Of a stretch of DNA of 6,815 nt, positions 6,456-6,815 are shown piece after piece. Below the pieces are notes generated by a model. It ran no database searches. It was given only the letters and a program-made list of their open reading frames with translations, and was not told the origin of the DNA. How positions within the stretch are numbered: the first letter of the stretch is position 1; every line of letters starts with the position of its first letter. Both the position numbers and the translations under genes were made by a program. The stretch comes from an uncultured Lachnospiraceae bacterium (lineage in GTDB: Bacteria; Bacillota_A; Clostridia; Lachnospirales; Lachnospiraceae): assembly GCA_905200565.1 (NCBI GenBank), contig CAJKKX010000128.1, forward strand, positions 1 to 6,815, in the 5' to 3' direction.

Positions 6456-6473
6456 ATGAATCAACGATAAAAA

Positions 6474-6815
6474 TCAGCCTTTCTCTCCAACTACCAATTT
6501 CCTTATCATATCCACCGGAATCATGGTCACAGCCAGCAGAAGGACCGCAATCCATCCCTGAATGCCAAAAGGCACGCAGCTAAACATGTTGCCGATCCAC
6601 TGGAACGGCGCAAGCGGAATCAGCGCCGCATTCACGATTGCAAACTGCACCGCAAGGATCGCAAAGAACACTTTCAAAAATCCGGTGTTCTCATCGAGAC
6701 CCTTAAAGATTCCAAACCCGTCGTCACGCACGTTAAAGCCGTTAAACAGCGCGCTCACAATAAACAGTACAAAATATCCGGTCAGATGCTGCGCGTCGCC
6801 TGCCGCTCCCTCCGG
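6474..6815 (-). CDS. C-terminal end of a P-type cation ATPase, probably Ca2+-transporting (5' end missing)
   Basis: The last 113 residues of a gene entering from the right edge. It shows three hydrophobic segments matching the final transmembrane helices of P-type II ATPases: GYFVLFIVSALFNGFN (13-28), FLKVFFAILAVQFAIV (46-61) and GWIAVLLLAVTMIPVDMIRK near the end. The FNGFNVR motif at the end of the first segment corresponds to the FNxxNAR of plasma-membrane-type calcium pumps, followed by the N-x-x-FL entry into the next helix and the AVQFAIV stretch, an arrangement seen in PMCA-type pumps. The catalytic DKTGT, nucleotide-binding and actuator domains lie outside the window, so ion specificity is an inference. 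The stop is TGA at 6474-6476, followed 19 bases later by a strong terminator. Confidence 0.82.
   Translation of the reverse strand, partial: PEGAAGDAQHLTGYFVLFIVSALFNGFNVRDDGFGIFKGLDENTGFLKVFFAILAVQFAIVNAALIPLAPFQWIGNMFSCVPFGIQGWIAVLLLAVTMIPVDMIRKLVVGEKG

Noticed and set aside
6416..6457. Longer phosphatase starting at ATG 6457
   Set aside because: The extension is encoded by the terminator stem and T-run, and no ribosome binding site precedes it. Motif I lies at the usual distance from ATG 6415.

Overview
The window looks like chromosomal DNA from a Gram-positive Clostridia, most like a gut Lachnospiraceae species. This is an inference from strong GGAGG-type ribosome binding sites, a LytTR/GHKL two-component pair of the Agr/Com type, a large signal-peptide-bearing protein built from FG-GAP-like repeats plus fibronectin type III, and moderate GC content. 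There are six protein-coding genes, two cut by the window edges, and no tRNA, rRNA, CRISPR array or transposase.

Left half (minus strand): a very large secreted protein starts at 2961 and runs off the left edge after 987 codons. Its stop is not in the window. Upstream of it on the same strand, 62 bases away, is a 127-residue stand-alone receiver-like protein (3407 to 3024) that has lost the phospho-acceptor aspartate.

Centre: a 212-base divergent intergenic region (3408-3619) is dense with signals. It holds a good minus-strand promoter, a 14-bp hairpin with a T-rich tail at that promoter's predicted start point, an extended -10 plus-strand promoter, and a set of repeats phased at exactly 21 bp with an embedded perfect palindrome. 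The 21-bp phase is the arrangement expected of LytTR-domain regulator sites. The elements lie just upstream of both promoters, so they could control both directions.

Centre-right (plus strand): a LytTR response regulator (3620-4360) and a multi-pass GHKL sensor kinase (4357-5670) overlap by ATGA and form one operon. No AgrB, AgrD or other signal-peptide gene is visible.

Right end (minus strand): a HAD-family phosphatase (6415 to 5660) converges on the kinase gene with an 11-bp overlap. Upstream of it is the C-terminal end of a P-type cation ATPase, probably Ca2+-type, whose strong terminator lies directly against the phosphatase ribosome binding site.

Working model (inference): the kinase/regulator pair senses an extracellular signal, binds the shared 21-bp elements and controls itself and the divergent unit encoding the degenerate receiver and the large secreted protein. 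The degenerate receiver may act as a phosphorylation-independent modulator. The phosphatase and ATPase look like separate housekeeping or ion-homeostasis genes.
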